Assembly: GCA_035048485.1 (NCBI GenBank)
Contig: CM068590.1
Coordinates: forward strand, 9,475,329 to 9,539,328
Direction: 5' to 3'
Length of the DNA: 64,000 nt
Source: Pteria penguin
Taxonomy: Eukaryota > Mollusca > Bivalvia > Pterioida > Pteriidae
Shown here in pieces: positions 13,028 through 25,072 of the stretch. Numbering within the stretch: the stretch's first letter is position 1; each line of letters begins with the position of its first letter. The position numbers and the translations under genes were made by a program. Under the pieces are notes generated by a model. That model had not been told where the DNA came from. It did no database searches and saw nothing but the letters and a program-made list of their open reading frames with translations.

Positions 13028-13290
13028 ACCGGTTGGGTGTAGCCAAGCAGATGATGTGTTCAGCTCGTGACTCGGAGGCCCGGGTTCGACTACCGCCATG
13101 GATACATCAGTTTCCTGATTTTCAGTTGAGACAGTAAAAACCGAGGCCCCGTGTCACGGTAGGTGTGGCACGTAAAAGGACATGTCATTGCTTCGGATGG
13201 ATCAGTTGCTAAACTATGCATTCAGTTGCCGTCACCATATATGTGAAATAATCGTTAAGTGACGTAAAACAATAAGCAATCAATCTATCA
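13028..13290 (+). mobile_element. tRNA-derived SINE, plus orientation
   Basis: The head resembles a tRNA, with a box-B-like 'gggttcgactacc'. It is followed by the family body 'gagacagtaaaaaccgaggc', 'ccccgtgtcacggt', 'gccgtcaccatatatgtgaa', and a tail 'gacgtaaaacaataagcaatc'. The same order occurs, reversed, at 35473-35745 and 53633-53913. SINEs are moved by partner LINEs. This copy is diverged and no target-site duplication was identified. Confidence 0.85.
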
Positions 13291-15430
13291 GACCGAATGC
13301 ATATATTGATACAAACTGAATTCATCAGAGCGCTTTCGAAGAAAGTTTTAAGAAGTGTGGCTTTTGGTTTCCTTCTGAAATCAATTTTTTTACGTTGATT
13401 TACCCACTTTTCTAGCGTAGCTTTTTACGTTTTACGTTTCATAGTTTATGAACTTGTTGCACAGCAGGTGCACAATGTACATATCTACATACAAGACACA
13501 AACAAAATACAATATAAAACTAATGTTCAGTTTAATTAGACTTATATGACACGCAACGTTTTAAAATACAGTAAAACAATAGTTTCAAAATCACCATTTA
13601 AATTATGTATAATTATGTTTACAGTAAATACTCAACTAAACATTTAAAACCTATTCCGTCAGCTGTTATGAAAAGTATATAATTTGACTGCAAACTCAAA
13701 TACAGTAAGGTATATTTTGCGATAAACAATAAATGTGTAATTATTTTAGAAATGACTGTAAAAAATTTCTGTCTACTGATGTTTAGACAAGAACCGAGAC
13801 ACAAACTATATAATCCGCGAAGTTTTTACTTTTTAAATGTTTTACAGTCATTTCTTATAATTTAATTACAGGTATTTCAAAATAAAATTTTTTCATCTTG
13901 TATTTGTATTTGAAAGTGATAGATCAAATTTCGCGCATCAATCTTACGTTAGCCAATCAGAATCGCGATCGAATGGTGGCCCCCATCAATAAATAGAGAT
14001 AGTATATGTACGAGATAGGAAGAATACCATGAAATGAAAGAAAGAAAAAACAGTTATGATTTTATCTTTTTATATGTTTTGGTATATTTTACTCAATTTA
14101 AACTCGACTTCTTCTTCAGTTAGAGATCACTCGATATATAGATCTATATCTAGAGCGAACCAGAGTTCTGTTTACCTGCAGCCCCGATCATGTATTACTC
14201 GAGGGGACATTGTCTATACAGCAATAAACTAAATTTTACTCCGTGCGTTTGAGGGAATAATTAAATTAATATTCTTTAATGTCAAAGATTTATCAAGCAG
14301 TCCAAATGCTTAAAAGAATATTTTTATAGAGAAAATTTTCTTCGCCTATACATTAAAAATAATGTTTGACAATGAATAATGCGCTTGGGAAATGAATTGA
14401 TATAAGCTTCGGCTTGTTTTCAGATAACTGAAACTTTATGTACTATTGTATAAACGTTATATGTGTATATTTATCAATAAATACAGTTTAAACTAAATAT
14501 TGCGCTTCGCCCATGGTCATTACCGAATAAAATTTTTCACATGGGTTAAGTTGATCGAAATGAGGTTAAATATTTTGCACACACGAAAACAAATTATTTA
14601 TTTGATCATCATAAAAAAAGGCGATACAGTCATCAAAAGGGCAGATAAAACAATTATGACCTCATCAAATTCTAAGGAACCGATCTAAAAGTCATGGAAA
14701 TAATATTCCACAAATGACGGTGTCATAGGAAAAGTTTAATGTCATAAATAGTTTACGTCAGACACCATCCGAAAATGGGAAATAAGTGTGACGAAAAGAG
14801 TCAGTATTCCAAGACACTACCACGACGTTCTGGCAGAATTTAGGTGTGGTTATCTGCCGCTTAATAACATTCTATCAAATGAGCCAACAGTGACTGTTCC
14901 CATACAACCCAGTTTTCCTGAAATTAGCTAGAGTTATCTCCCTCATTGGAGTACAACCCTCGTACTTTATCCATTATTGCCCATACAAAACTGCTTGATT
15001 TAACTTAATTTTGTAACATAATCGCATTGTATATCAAAATGTTTTATTGAAAATATTCAACTGATTGAATATATTTACTGATTAATCGAGACTGAAGTCA
15101 CAAAATCTGCCCTGAAAATTAGTATATTTCTCAAAACCTTAATTAATGAAGTTTACATAGTAGTAATGGAAAAAAGTCCATGAGTTGTACTCCAACATGG
15201 CCGTTAATGCTAGTAGTGTGACATCACATGGGCAAACTCTATACAAAAACTATATGTGAAGTGTCAACCCAACAGAGCGAAAAGTGTGGCTTCTACAGTA
15301 TCTACAAGTTAGACCTGTGCCCTTTTGACTCCTAAATCTATAGTGATCTTCCTCTTGTTATGCTAAAACTTACACTAAAACTATTTGTGAAATATTAATC
15401 TAATAGCCAAAAACAGTGATTTCAAGATTG
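13291..15430. other. Non-coding AT-rich stretch
   Basis: No gene, RNA or array recognised. A 12-bp inverted pair ('ttggagtacaac' near 14957 and 'gttgtactccaa' near 15183) could be the relic of an inverted-repeat element, but the evidence is thin. Confidence 0.5.
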
Positions 15431-15447
15431 CCTACAAAATTTTGTTA

Positions 15448-15525
15448 GACACACACACACGCATCCGCCCATCCATTCACGCAAGCACGCGCCCTTTCAC
15501 GCAAGCACGCGCCCATTCACGCACC
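15448..15525. repeat. Short CA run plus 20-bp repeats
   Basis: A short 'acacacac' run followed by about three copies of a 20-bp unit 'cattcacgcaagcacgcgcc'. Confidence 0.7.
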
Positions 15526-15651
15526 CGTTATTATATCCTCCCTGTAGCGATGTTGCGAGGGGATAATAAGAGATCCATTAAGGCCTATATGATTCACCTA
15601 AGCACAATTTGCTCTTTCACACACAACTGACTCCTTGAAATGACTGTGTCA

Positions 15652-16158
15652 AACAAGAGGCCCATATATTTGGGCCTATATCGCTCTCCTGAGTACCTTG
15701 ATCACCCGAGAAACTAAGTATCGGTGTATTCTCTTTCAAAATAGCACAAAAATAAAACATTGCATCATTTTAACAAAAACTCGTTTATCATGAAATCACT
15801 TGAAAATGTTCAATAAGGTGTGAAAAAAGTTAAAGAACTTGATTACTGAATGGAACTAAAACAATAAGTCAATATTATATAAAACTCCCTTCTGTATCAT
15901 CCTTGTCCATTCATTAAGTCTTTGCAGCTGGTCTGAATAGGAAGTTGGCCAAATGAGGGGCCAAGCCGAGCCAATACAAGACAATATTTATCTAAAGGTG
16001 TCATGAAACAAAAACATGTAAATACAAGCTCTAAAATGCTTATGGCCGACAAGCCACCCTTGACCCTTATGGCCAAAAACATCATGTGACTTTCACGTGC
16101 TTCATAATAACCAAACTTCATCAAATCTTTCAACTGATTTCGAAGTCGACATTCATCA
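15652..16158 (-). mobile_element. Truncated interspersed element with hairpin tip
   Basis: Begins with the tip 'aacaagaggccc', then 'gggcctatatcgct' and 'cctgag', the same tip as at 28822 and 63853 (a GGCCC/GGGCC hairpin). No matching opposite end is found. The right part appears interrupted by the Foldback-like element that starts near 16159. Confidence 0.65.
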
Positions 16159-16439
16159 AAGCTTATTATGAAATATAAATGCGAGATGTTTTGTTACATA
16201 TAGACATATCGTCTAATGATAACAATGATTTTATTGTACGTAAACACAAGTGTGAAATGATGTCATCAGGAACGTTTAAGGTTACAATGGAGCAAACAAA
16301 GGATTAGAAATCATTAAATAAAGCTTGTGATGGAGTGACGTCTTTAAATGGAAATTGGATTCTGTCAATCCGCTATATTTTAGCGCAAAATATCTCGATT
16401 CACGGGACAGTTACGGTTTTGTCTAGAATGCTTAGTGAC

Positions 16440-16890
16440 ACTAGCTACTGGCGGCCTTTGATGTATATGTCGTTTATTAAAACTGGCTACATGCGGCCGT
16501 TTACGTACATATCGTGTTAGTAAAACTGGCTGCTGACGGCCACTTACGTCACGTAATTGTCATGTTAAGCGGTCGTTTATGTACATGTCGTTTGGTAAAA
16601 CTGGCTACTGGCGGCCGTTTATGTACATGTGTTAGTAAAAATGGCTGGCATTGACCGTTTATGTACATGTATTAGCGAATCTGACTACTTGCGGCGGTTT
16701 ATGTACATGTCGTTTAGTGAAACTGGCTACTAGCGGCCGTTAAGGTACATGTCGTTTAGTGAAACTGACTATTGTCGGCCGTTTACGTACATGTCGTTTA
16801 GTGAAACTGACTATTGTCGGCCGTTTACGTACATGTCGTTTAGTGAAACTGACTATTGTCGGCCGTTTACGTACATGTCGTTTAATGTAT
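16440..16890 (+). repeat. Left arm: 42-bp tandem repeats
   Basis: About ten copies of a unit containing 'cggccgtttacgtacatgtc' and 'gtttagtgaaactg'. The last three copies are almost identical with a strict 42-bp period, giving a short open frame of 14-residue repeats that I regard as non-coding. The reverse complement forms the array at 20545-21935. Confidence 0.93.
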
Positions 16891-17189
16891 ATATCGGTAA
16901 TTGTAAGTTCGTAACGTCAAGTATTTCAACGATGAAATCAAGTACATTAAATAAATCTCACCGTTAAGGTTTTTCTCACGTTGGCTGGTTGATTTGGGGT
17001 TTAAATCGGTTTCCTTTTCACAATTTTTCAGTTATATCTTCACATGGAGGCAGGCGGTAATATACCTCCAAAACATGAAATGTGAAACTTTTATGACTGG
17101 AAAAATAAGATTTGATTTCAAAGCGATGATCCGAAGTGCATCCCTTGATTAACGTTTTAATGAAGTATTTAGAACACGTGCTGATATTG

Positions 17190-20100
17190 GTAACCGGACA
17201 TGGATTAGTTCAGGGATGTGTGCAACTTTTATATCTGATGTTGGTGACTGGCCATGGATTAGTTCAGGATGTGTGCAACTTTCATATCTGACGTTGGTGA
17301 CTGGTCATGGATTAGTTCAGGATGATTGTAACTTTCATATCTGACGTTGGTAACTGGCCATGGATTAGTTCACGTTGTATATAACTTTCATATATGATGT
17401 TGGTGACTGGTCATGGATTAGTTCAGGAATGTATGTAACTTTCATATCTGATGTTGGTGATTGGTCATGGATTAGTTCAGGACGATTGTAACTTTCATAT
17501 CTGATGTTGGGGACTGGTCATGGAATAGTTCAGGATGTGTGTAACTTTCATATCTGATGTTGGGGACTGGTCAAAGATTAGTTCAGGGATGTGTGTAACT
17601 TTTATATCTGATGTTGGGGACTGGTCATGGATTAGTTCAGGGATGTGCGTAACTTTCATATCTGACGTTGGTGACTGGTCATAGATTAGTTCAGGATGTG
17701 TGTAACTTTCATATCTGATGTTGGTGACTGGTCATAGATTAGTTCAGGATGTGTGTAACTTTCATATCTGATGTTTGTGACTGGTCATGGATTAGTTCAG
17801 GATGTGTGTAACTTTCATATCTGATGTTGGTGACTGGTCATGGATTAGTTCAGGATGTGTGTAACTTTCATATCTGATGTTGGTGACTGGTCATAGATTA
17901 GTTCAGGATGTGTGTAACTTTCATATCTGACGTTGGTGACTGGTCATAGATTAGTTCAGGATGTGTGTAACTTTCATATCTGATGTTGGTGACTGGTCAT
18001 GGATTAGTTCAGGATGTGCGTAACTTTCATATCTGATGTTGGTGATTGGTCATGGATTAGTTCAGGATGCGTGTAACTTTCATATCCGGAGTTGGTGACT
18101 GGTCATGTGTTAGTTCAGGATGTGTGTAACTTTCATATCTGATGTTGGGGACTAGTCAAAGATTAGTTCAGGGATGATTGTAACTTTTATATCTGACGTT
18201 TGGGACTGGTCATGGATTAGTTCAGGATGTGTGTAACTTTCATATCTGATGTTGGTGACTGGTCATAGATTAGTTCAGGATGTGTGTAACTTTCATATCT
18301 GATGTTGGTGACTGGTCATGGATTAGTTCAGGATGTGTGTAACTTTCATATCTGATGTTGGTGATTGGTCATGGATTAGTTCAGGATGTGTGTAACTTTC
18401 ATATCCGCAGTTGGTGACTGGTCATGTGTTAGTTCAGGATGTGTGTAACTTTCATATCTGATGTTGGAGACTAGTCAAAGATTAGTTCAGGGATGATTGT
18501 AACTTTCATATCTGACGTTAGGGACTGGTCATGGATTAGTTCAGGGAGGGATGTAACTTTCATATCTGATGTTTGTGACTGGTCATGGATTAGTTCAGGA
18601 TGTGTGTAACTTTCATATCTGATGTTGGTGACTGGTCATAGACTAGTTCAGGATGTGTGTAACTTTCATATATGATGTTGGTGACTGGTCATGGATTAGT
18701 TCAGGAATGTATGTAACTTTCATATCTGATGTTGGGGACTGGTCATGTATTAGTTCAGGGATGTGTGTAACTTTCATATCTGATGTTTGTGACTGGTCAT
18801 GGATTAGTTCAGGATGTGTGTAACTTTCATATCTGATGTTGGTGACTGGTCATGGATTAGTTCAGGATGTGTGTAACTTTCATATCTGATGTTGGTGACT
18901 GGTCATGGATTAGTTCAGGAATGTATGTAACTTTGATATCTGATGTTGGTGATTGGTCATGGATTAGTTCAGGACCATTGTAACTTTCATATCTGATGTT
19001 GGGGACTGGTCATGGAATAGTTCAGGATGTGTGTAACTTTCATATCTGATGTTGGGGACTGGTCAAAGATTAGTTCAGGGATGTGTGTAACTTTTATATC
19101 TGATGTTGGGGACTGGTCATGGATTAGTTCAGGGATGTGTGTAACTTTCATATCTGACGTTGGTGACTGGTCATGGATTAGTTCAGGACGATTGTAACTT
19201 TCATATCTGATGTTGGTGACTGGTCATAGATTAGTTCAGGATGTGTGTAACTTTCATATCTGATGTTTGTGACTGGTCATGGATTAGTTCAGGATGTGTG
19301 TAACTTTCATATCTGATGTTGGTGACTGGTCATAGATTAGTTCAGGATGTGTGTAACTTTCATATCTGATGTTGGTGACTGGTCATAGATTAGTTCAGGA
19401 CGTGTGTAACTTTTATATATGATGTTGATGACTGGTCATGGATTAGTTCAGGGATGAGTGTAACTTTCATATCTGATGTTGGGGACTGGTCAAAAATTAG
19501 TTCAGGGATGTGTGTAACTTTCATATCTGATGTTGGGGACTGGTCATGGATTAGTTCAAGGATGTGTGTAACTTTCATATATGATGTTGGTGACTGGTCA
19601 TGGATTAGTTCAGGATGTGTGTAACTTTCATATCTGATGTTGGTGACTGGTCATGGATTAGTTCAGGAATGTATGTAACTTTCATACCTGATGTTGATGA
19701 CTGGTCATGGATTAGTTCAGGACGATTGTAACTTTCATATCTGATGTTGGGGACTGGTCATGGAATAGTTCAGGATGTGTGTAACTTTTATATCTGATGT
19801 TGGGGACTGGTCATGGATTAGTTCAGGGATGTGTGTAACTTTCATATCCGGAGTTGGTGACTGGTCATGTGTTAGTTCAGGATGTGTGTAACTTTCATAT
19901 CTGATGTTGGGGACTGGTCAAAGATTAGTTCAGGATGTGTGTAACTTTTATATCTGATGTTGGGGACTGGTCATGGAGTAGTTCAGAGATGTGTGTAACT
20001 TTCATATCTGATGTTGGGGACTGGTCAAAGATTAGTTCAGGATGTGTGTAACTTTCATATCTGATGTTGGGGACTGGTCATGGATATTAGTTCAGGATGT

Positions 20101-20540
20101 GTGTAACTTTCATATCTGATGTTGGTGACTGGTCATGGATTAGTTCAGGGATGTGTGTAACTTTCATATCTGATGTTGGTGATTGGTCATGGATTAGTTC
20201 AGGACGATTGTAACTTTCATATCTGATGTTGGGGACTGGTCATGGAATAGTTCAGGATGTGTGTAACTTTCATATCTGATGTTGGGGACTGGTCAAAGAT
20301 CAGTTCAGGGATGTGTGTAACTTTTATATCTGATGTTGGGGACTGGTCATGGATTAGTTCAGGGATGTGTGTAACTTTCATATCTGATGTTTGTGACTGG
20401 TCATGGATTAGTTCAGGATGATTGTAACTTTTGTATCTGACGTTGGTAACTGGTCATGGATTAGTTCAGGGAGGGATGTAACTTTCATATCTGATGTTGG
20501 GGACTGGTCAAAGATTAGTTCAGGGATGTGTGTAACTTTC
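17190..20540. repeat. Central 53-54-bp array, about 62 copies
   Basis: Unit: 'tgtgtaactttcatatctga', 'tgttggtgactggtcatgga', 'ttagttcagga'. Versions differ by ggtgac/ggggac, catgg/aaag and gatgtgtg/gacgattg. Recurring strings of versions suggest higher-order repeats. It fills the loop of the inverted-repeat element. Confidence 0.95.
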
Positions 20541-20544
20541 ATAT

Positions 20545-21935
20545 CAGACGACTGCCAGGATTCAGATTCACTAAACATGTACATAAACGGCCGCCAGTAT
20601 CCAGATTCACTAAAATATATGTGCATAAACGGCTACCAGTAGTCAGATTCACTAAACATGTACATACACGGCCGCTAGTAGCCAGATTCACTAAACGGCA
20701 TGTACATAAACGACCGCCAGTAGCCAGTTTCACTAACACGACATGTACATTAATGACCCCCAGTTGCCAGTTTCTCTAAACGAAATGTACATAAACGGCC
20801 GCAAGTTGCCAGTTTTACTAACACAACGTATATAAATGGCCAACAGTATCCAGATTTACTAACATGACATGTACATACATGTGAACGGCTGTCACAAGAC
20901 AGTTTCACTAAATGACATGTACATAAACGGCCGCCAGCAGCCAATTTCACTTACATCATGTTCTTAACCGGCTTTCAGTAGCCAGTTTCACTAACACACA
21001 TGTACATAAAAAGCCGCCAGTAGCCAGTTTCACTAAACGACATGTACACAAACGGTCGCTAGTTACCAGTTTCACTGACACACATGTACATTAACGGCCG
21101 CCAGTAGCCCGTTTCACTAACACATGATGTACATATATGGCCGTCAGTAGCCCGTGTTACTAACACATGATGTATATATATGGCCATCAGTAGCCCGTTT
21201 CACTAACACGTGATGTGCATATATGGCCGTCAGTAGCCCGTGTCACTAACACATGATGTACATATATGGCCGTCAGTAGCCCGTTTCACTAACACATGAT
21301 GTACATATATGGCCGTCACTAGCCCGTTTCACTAACACATGATGTACATATATGGCCACCAGTAGCCCGTTTCACTAACACATGATGTACATATATGGCC
21401 GTCATTAGCCCGTTTTACTAACACATGATGTACATATATGGCCGCCAGTAGCCCGTTTCACTAACACATGATGTACATATATGGCCGCCAGTAGCCAGTT
21501 TCACTAACACTTTATGTACATATATGGCCGCCAGTAGCCAGTTTCACTAACACATAATGTACATATATGGCCGTCAGTAGCCCGTTTTACTAACACATGA
21601 TGTACATAAACGGCCGCCAGTAGCCCGTTTAACTAACACATGATGTACATATATGGTCGCCAGTAGCCAGTTTCACTAACACTTTATGTACATATATCGT
21701 AGTCAGTTTCATTAACACATGATGTACATATATGGCCGCCAGTGGCCCGTCTCACTAACTCGTGATGTACATATATGGCCGTCAGTAGCCAGTTTCACTA
21801 ACACGTGATGTACATACATGTATATGGCCGTCAGTAGCCAGTTTCACTAACACTTGATGTACATATATGGCCGTCAGTAGCCAGTTTCACTAACACATGA
21901 TGTACACATATGGCCGTCAGAAGCTAGTTTCACTG
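20545..21935 (-). repeat. Right arm: 42-44-bp tandem repeats, inverted
   Basis: About 32 copies of 'gtacataaacggccgccagt' plus 'agccagtttcactaac', the reverse complement of the left-arm unit. Copies near the centre (20560-21100) keep 'acataaacggccgc'. Outer copies read 'acatatatggccgtc', so the arm has at least two diverged blocks. Confidence 0.93.
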
Positions 21936-22246
21936 GCAATCGTAGACGTAATAGTCCCGTGAAGCGATATATTTTGCGTTATACTAAATCGGATAGACAG
22001 AACCCAGTTTCCATTTAAAGATCTCACTGCATCCTAAGTTTTATTGTAAAGATTTATAATCCTTTATTTGCTTCATTTCCTATATAATTGTCGTTTTGCA
22101 ACCGTTGCAACGCTAAACACCCCCGATGACATCATTCACACTTGTCTTTTACGTACAATAAAATCGTTGTTATCATTAGACGGTATGTCTATACCTAACA
22201 AAAAATATCGCATATATTTTGAAGACAGCTTGAGAGACAGTTTAAT

Positions 22247-22287
22247 ACACACACACACACAGACACACACAAACACACACAGAAACA
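22247..22287. repeat. (CA)n microsatellite
   Basis: An interrupted CA run at the outer edge of the Foldback-like element. It occupies the place the GA run holds in the paralogous segment at 10869. Confidence 0.9.
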
Positions 22288-23040
22288 CATGTGTATTGTG
22301 GTATTAATCAAATTCCAATCTTTTCTTTATTAATGAAACCCTAACTGTATCAATAAATTGTCTTAAAATACATCGATCAGTCCTTTAGAGTTATCATTGA
22401 AGTTTTCTTCTGTAGATAATCAATTATTGTAATGTTAAGATATAATCAGTAGTTTGAGTATCTTCCATTAATACCTGTAGGGGTGTCAGGTGGTAAGGTG
22501 GGCTCATTTAACTACAATATACAATTATGTTCTGTTTATAACATAAGTGGAATCTGGAAAAATCTTAAGTCCAAAGATGTACAACATAAAAACACTTTAG
22601 GGAAAATGATTTAAAACTGTCAAAGTTGTAAAAAAAAATGAAAAAAAAAGAAAGAGAAAACCACCCCTGTTAAAAAAATAAACTCATTGTAATTTTTAGT
22701 TCTTATGCGCATGCCTGAATGACGTCACGTCACTTTTCATTATTTGTAAAAGTTGTCTTTCTTGCTTGAAAACGTTGGTAAACGTTTAGTTAAACCTTGT
22801 TTACCCATGTTTATTTATACCTGAATTTTACTTACATATCAAATGAATTCAGATAGAATCAAAATTACGGAAGTCATAGTGTTTCCTTCAGATTACAGAA
22901 TTCTGTACACATAATCCTGCTAGTTCTGACTTTAAAGCTCACCTGAGCCGAGTGCTCAAATGCATTGTCATAGACCAGCGTCCGTCTGTGCGTTTTCGTC
23001 CTTATTGCGTATCTCGTTTGTTGTCGAAGGCTGCTTACAA
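22288..23040 (+). repeat. Interspersed segment, copy 2 of 2
   Basis: Same order of motifs as 10900-11690 (see that entry), ending with 'aaagctcacctgagcc', 'cattgtcatag' and 'cagcgtccgtctg'. That ending is the tip of the hairpin-ended element family at 26740-28232. Non-coding. Confidence 0.75.
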
Positions 23041-23349
23041 TTGATTTTCTTTATTTCTAATGATGATGTAGAAGTTAATGTGATTGGAAAGAATTTGTTT
23101 CAATTTCATTTTAAAAAATTTGATAACAAGCTTTGATGTAAAGCTTGTCGCTGCTCTTGATTAAAAACTGTTTATCATGAAACATACAATATAATAATAT
23201 CATATAAAAACAAATAGATTAAATAATAAACACACACACAACCTCAAATTTTGCTTGGTGCCATATTCAAGATTATGACAGCTAATGAGCAAGCAAGTGC
23301 AATATACAAATATAGTTTCCATAAAAATAGTACATGTACTTACCACAAA

Positions 23350-23899
23350 AATGGGTCCAAATAAGCATATATAACAGAATTTTGTAAGTCCAAAATTTCG
23401 TCAAAAATCAGCAAATCAAAAACAAATTCGAGCTTGATCTGTAACTCATGATGGTAGACTCACACACCAAAAATTGGATGAATATCTACAAGCGTTTAGA
23501 AAAAAGTCCGGAAAACTGCCATTTTAAAGAAATTTTCTAATTCCAAGGGCCGTAATTCCGTCAAAAATCAGTGGACCGAAACGGAACTCGAACTTGATCT
23601 GTAAGTCATGGTGGTAGACTCACACACCAAAAATTGGATGAATATCTACAAGCATTTAGAAAAGAAGTCCTGAAAACTGCCACTTAAAGATATTTTCTAA
23701 TTCCACAGACCGTAATTCCGTCAAAAATCGGTGAACCGATACGGAAATTGAACTTGATATGTAACTCGTGGTGGTAACCTCACACACCAAAAATTGGATG
23801 AATATCTACAAGCGTTTAGAAAAAAGTCCGCAGAACGTGTGTGTGACTGGCGGACTGCAAACCTATAGTCCCCTTCGGCGATGCCGGTAGGGGACTAAA
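23350..23899 (+). mobile_element. Interspersed element with ~160-bp tandem units, copy 1
   Basis: Three to four units of about 160 bp carry 'cgtaattccgtcaaaaatc', 'gaacttgatctgtaa', 'ctcacacaccaaaaattgga' and 'tgaatatctacaagc'. The end is 'gtgtgtgactgg', 'gtgcaaacc'-like sequence, then a hairpin 'ccccttcggcgatgcc' with 'ggtaggggacta'. The same end closes the element at 40090-41217. Central tandem units plus a terminal hairpin recall the pearl/HINE-type non-autonomous elements of bivalves; that assignment is inference. Confidence 0.75.
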
Positions 23900-25070
23900 A
23901 ACCCTACAACAACACTTAAAACTATATAGAACTCCTCAACAACCATAACACAGTTTGATTCACAGGCTATTACTATAGTAATGTTGTATTTCAAATGTTA
24001 TCTCAAGGATACAAGAACGAACGTGCATAATTACAAATCGTTACGTAAGAGGGGAAAATTACTATGGAGGAAAGACTACTATATAGCAGTTCTTCCGCCA
24101 TGGGGAAAAACTACTATATAGCCGTTTTCCCCGGGGAGGGGGGGGGGAGGAAGACTACTATGGCAGAAAACTACTGTATAACACCGGTATCGTATAACAC
24201 GCGATTTTATGTAAACAGATTCATTAACTGTTTTAATAATGCTTCCCGTCAAATTTCAGACGTTATGAATTAATAAATAGAACAAAGATCGCGGCTTACG
24301 TCATTTTACATTTAGCTGGAAGAGTGATGATTTCCCCTCCTCCACGCCCTAAAAGTCAGTCCCGCAGATGGGCGGATCCAAAAAACATTCCACCTAATTT
24401 TCGTTAAATCATATGCTGAAATGGGAAAAATGCAATTTGGACTAATTCTAGGGGGTCCAGCGAACCCTGAAACCCCTCTCCCCGCTGGATGCCGTAGTTA
24501 ACGTAAATACACCTGTGGATATTCCATGTAAAATCAATATTTTGATGTTAAATTTAAGCAATGGCATCTCATCAAAAGAGTGACAAAGCCTTATATACGT
24601 TCATCTCATCAAAAGAGTGACAAAGCCTTATATACGTTCATGCTCTTGAATAAAGTACGTGCACTGTAGTCTATAAGGTGAAAGGTAAATAACTAGACTG
24701 AACGTTAGTTAAATTTTCTCTGTGTACTGTAACGGAACTTGTGTACGAGGTAAGATGATCACTGATCTGTATGTTATTTGTAAAATATTTTAAGACTTCA
24801 AAGAAACGATGACATTCTTCTGGAGTTTATATCCTACATTATATGAGTATACAATATCTAGTTTTATAACGATCATATAAATATATCTAAAAAGATGACG
24901 TAAAGTTCACTTTTATTACCAATTCAAGCACATCGTTTTATTGCATGTGTATAAAGGTGCCATGGGTTTATACTCAAACACTGTGTACAGTAACCAATTT
25001 AATGGGAATAACAGCAGAACCCCTCCTTCCTTTTGCCGACATTCATAGTTGCCAAGCTGGTCTCTGGGTT
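23900..25070. other. Non-coding stretch
   Basis: Contains two similar ~50-bp blocks at 24060-24190 ('gactactatatagc' and 'aactactatatagcc') and a perfect 37-bp tandem duplication at about 24566-24639 ('catctcatcaaaagagtgac...'). Nothing else recognised. Confidence 0.5.
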
Positions 25071-25072
25071 CA

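Larger units (their letters stand above)
16159..22232. mobile_element. Foldback-like element with modular inverted arms
   Basis: The left tip (16159-16440) and the reverse complement of the right tip (about 21935-22232) align along their full length. Shared stretches in the same order include 'tagacata(t/c)cgtctaatga', 'gattttattgtacgtaaa', 'caagtgtgaa', 'atgatgtcatc', 'tctttaaatggaaa', 'ggttctgtc' or 'ggattctgtc', 'gcgcaaaatat' or 'acgcaaaatat', and 'cttcacgggac' or 'attcacgggac'. Inside the tips lie inverted arrays of the same 42-44-bp repeat, about 10 copies left and 32 right. The centre is a 53-54-bp array. Unique tip, tandem-repeat arm and central loop is the layout of Foldback elements. 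I see no transposase, so if mobile it is non-autonomous. No clear target-site duplication was found. The different array lengths are typical of unequal exchange. Confidence 0.8.

Noticed and set aside
20408..20950. Overlapping short frames across the junction of the central array and right arm
   Set aside because: Each is made of tandem-repeat units from the two arrays; they do not resemble any family and do not persist through the arrays.
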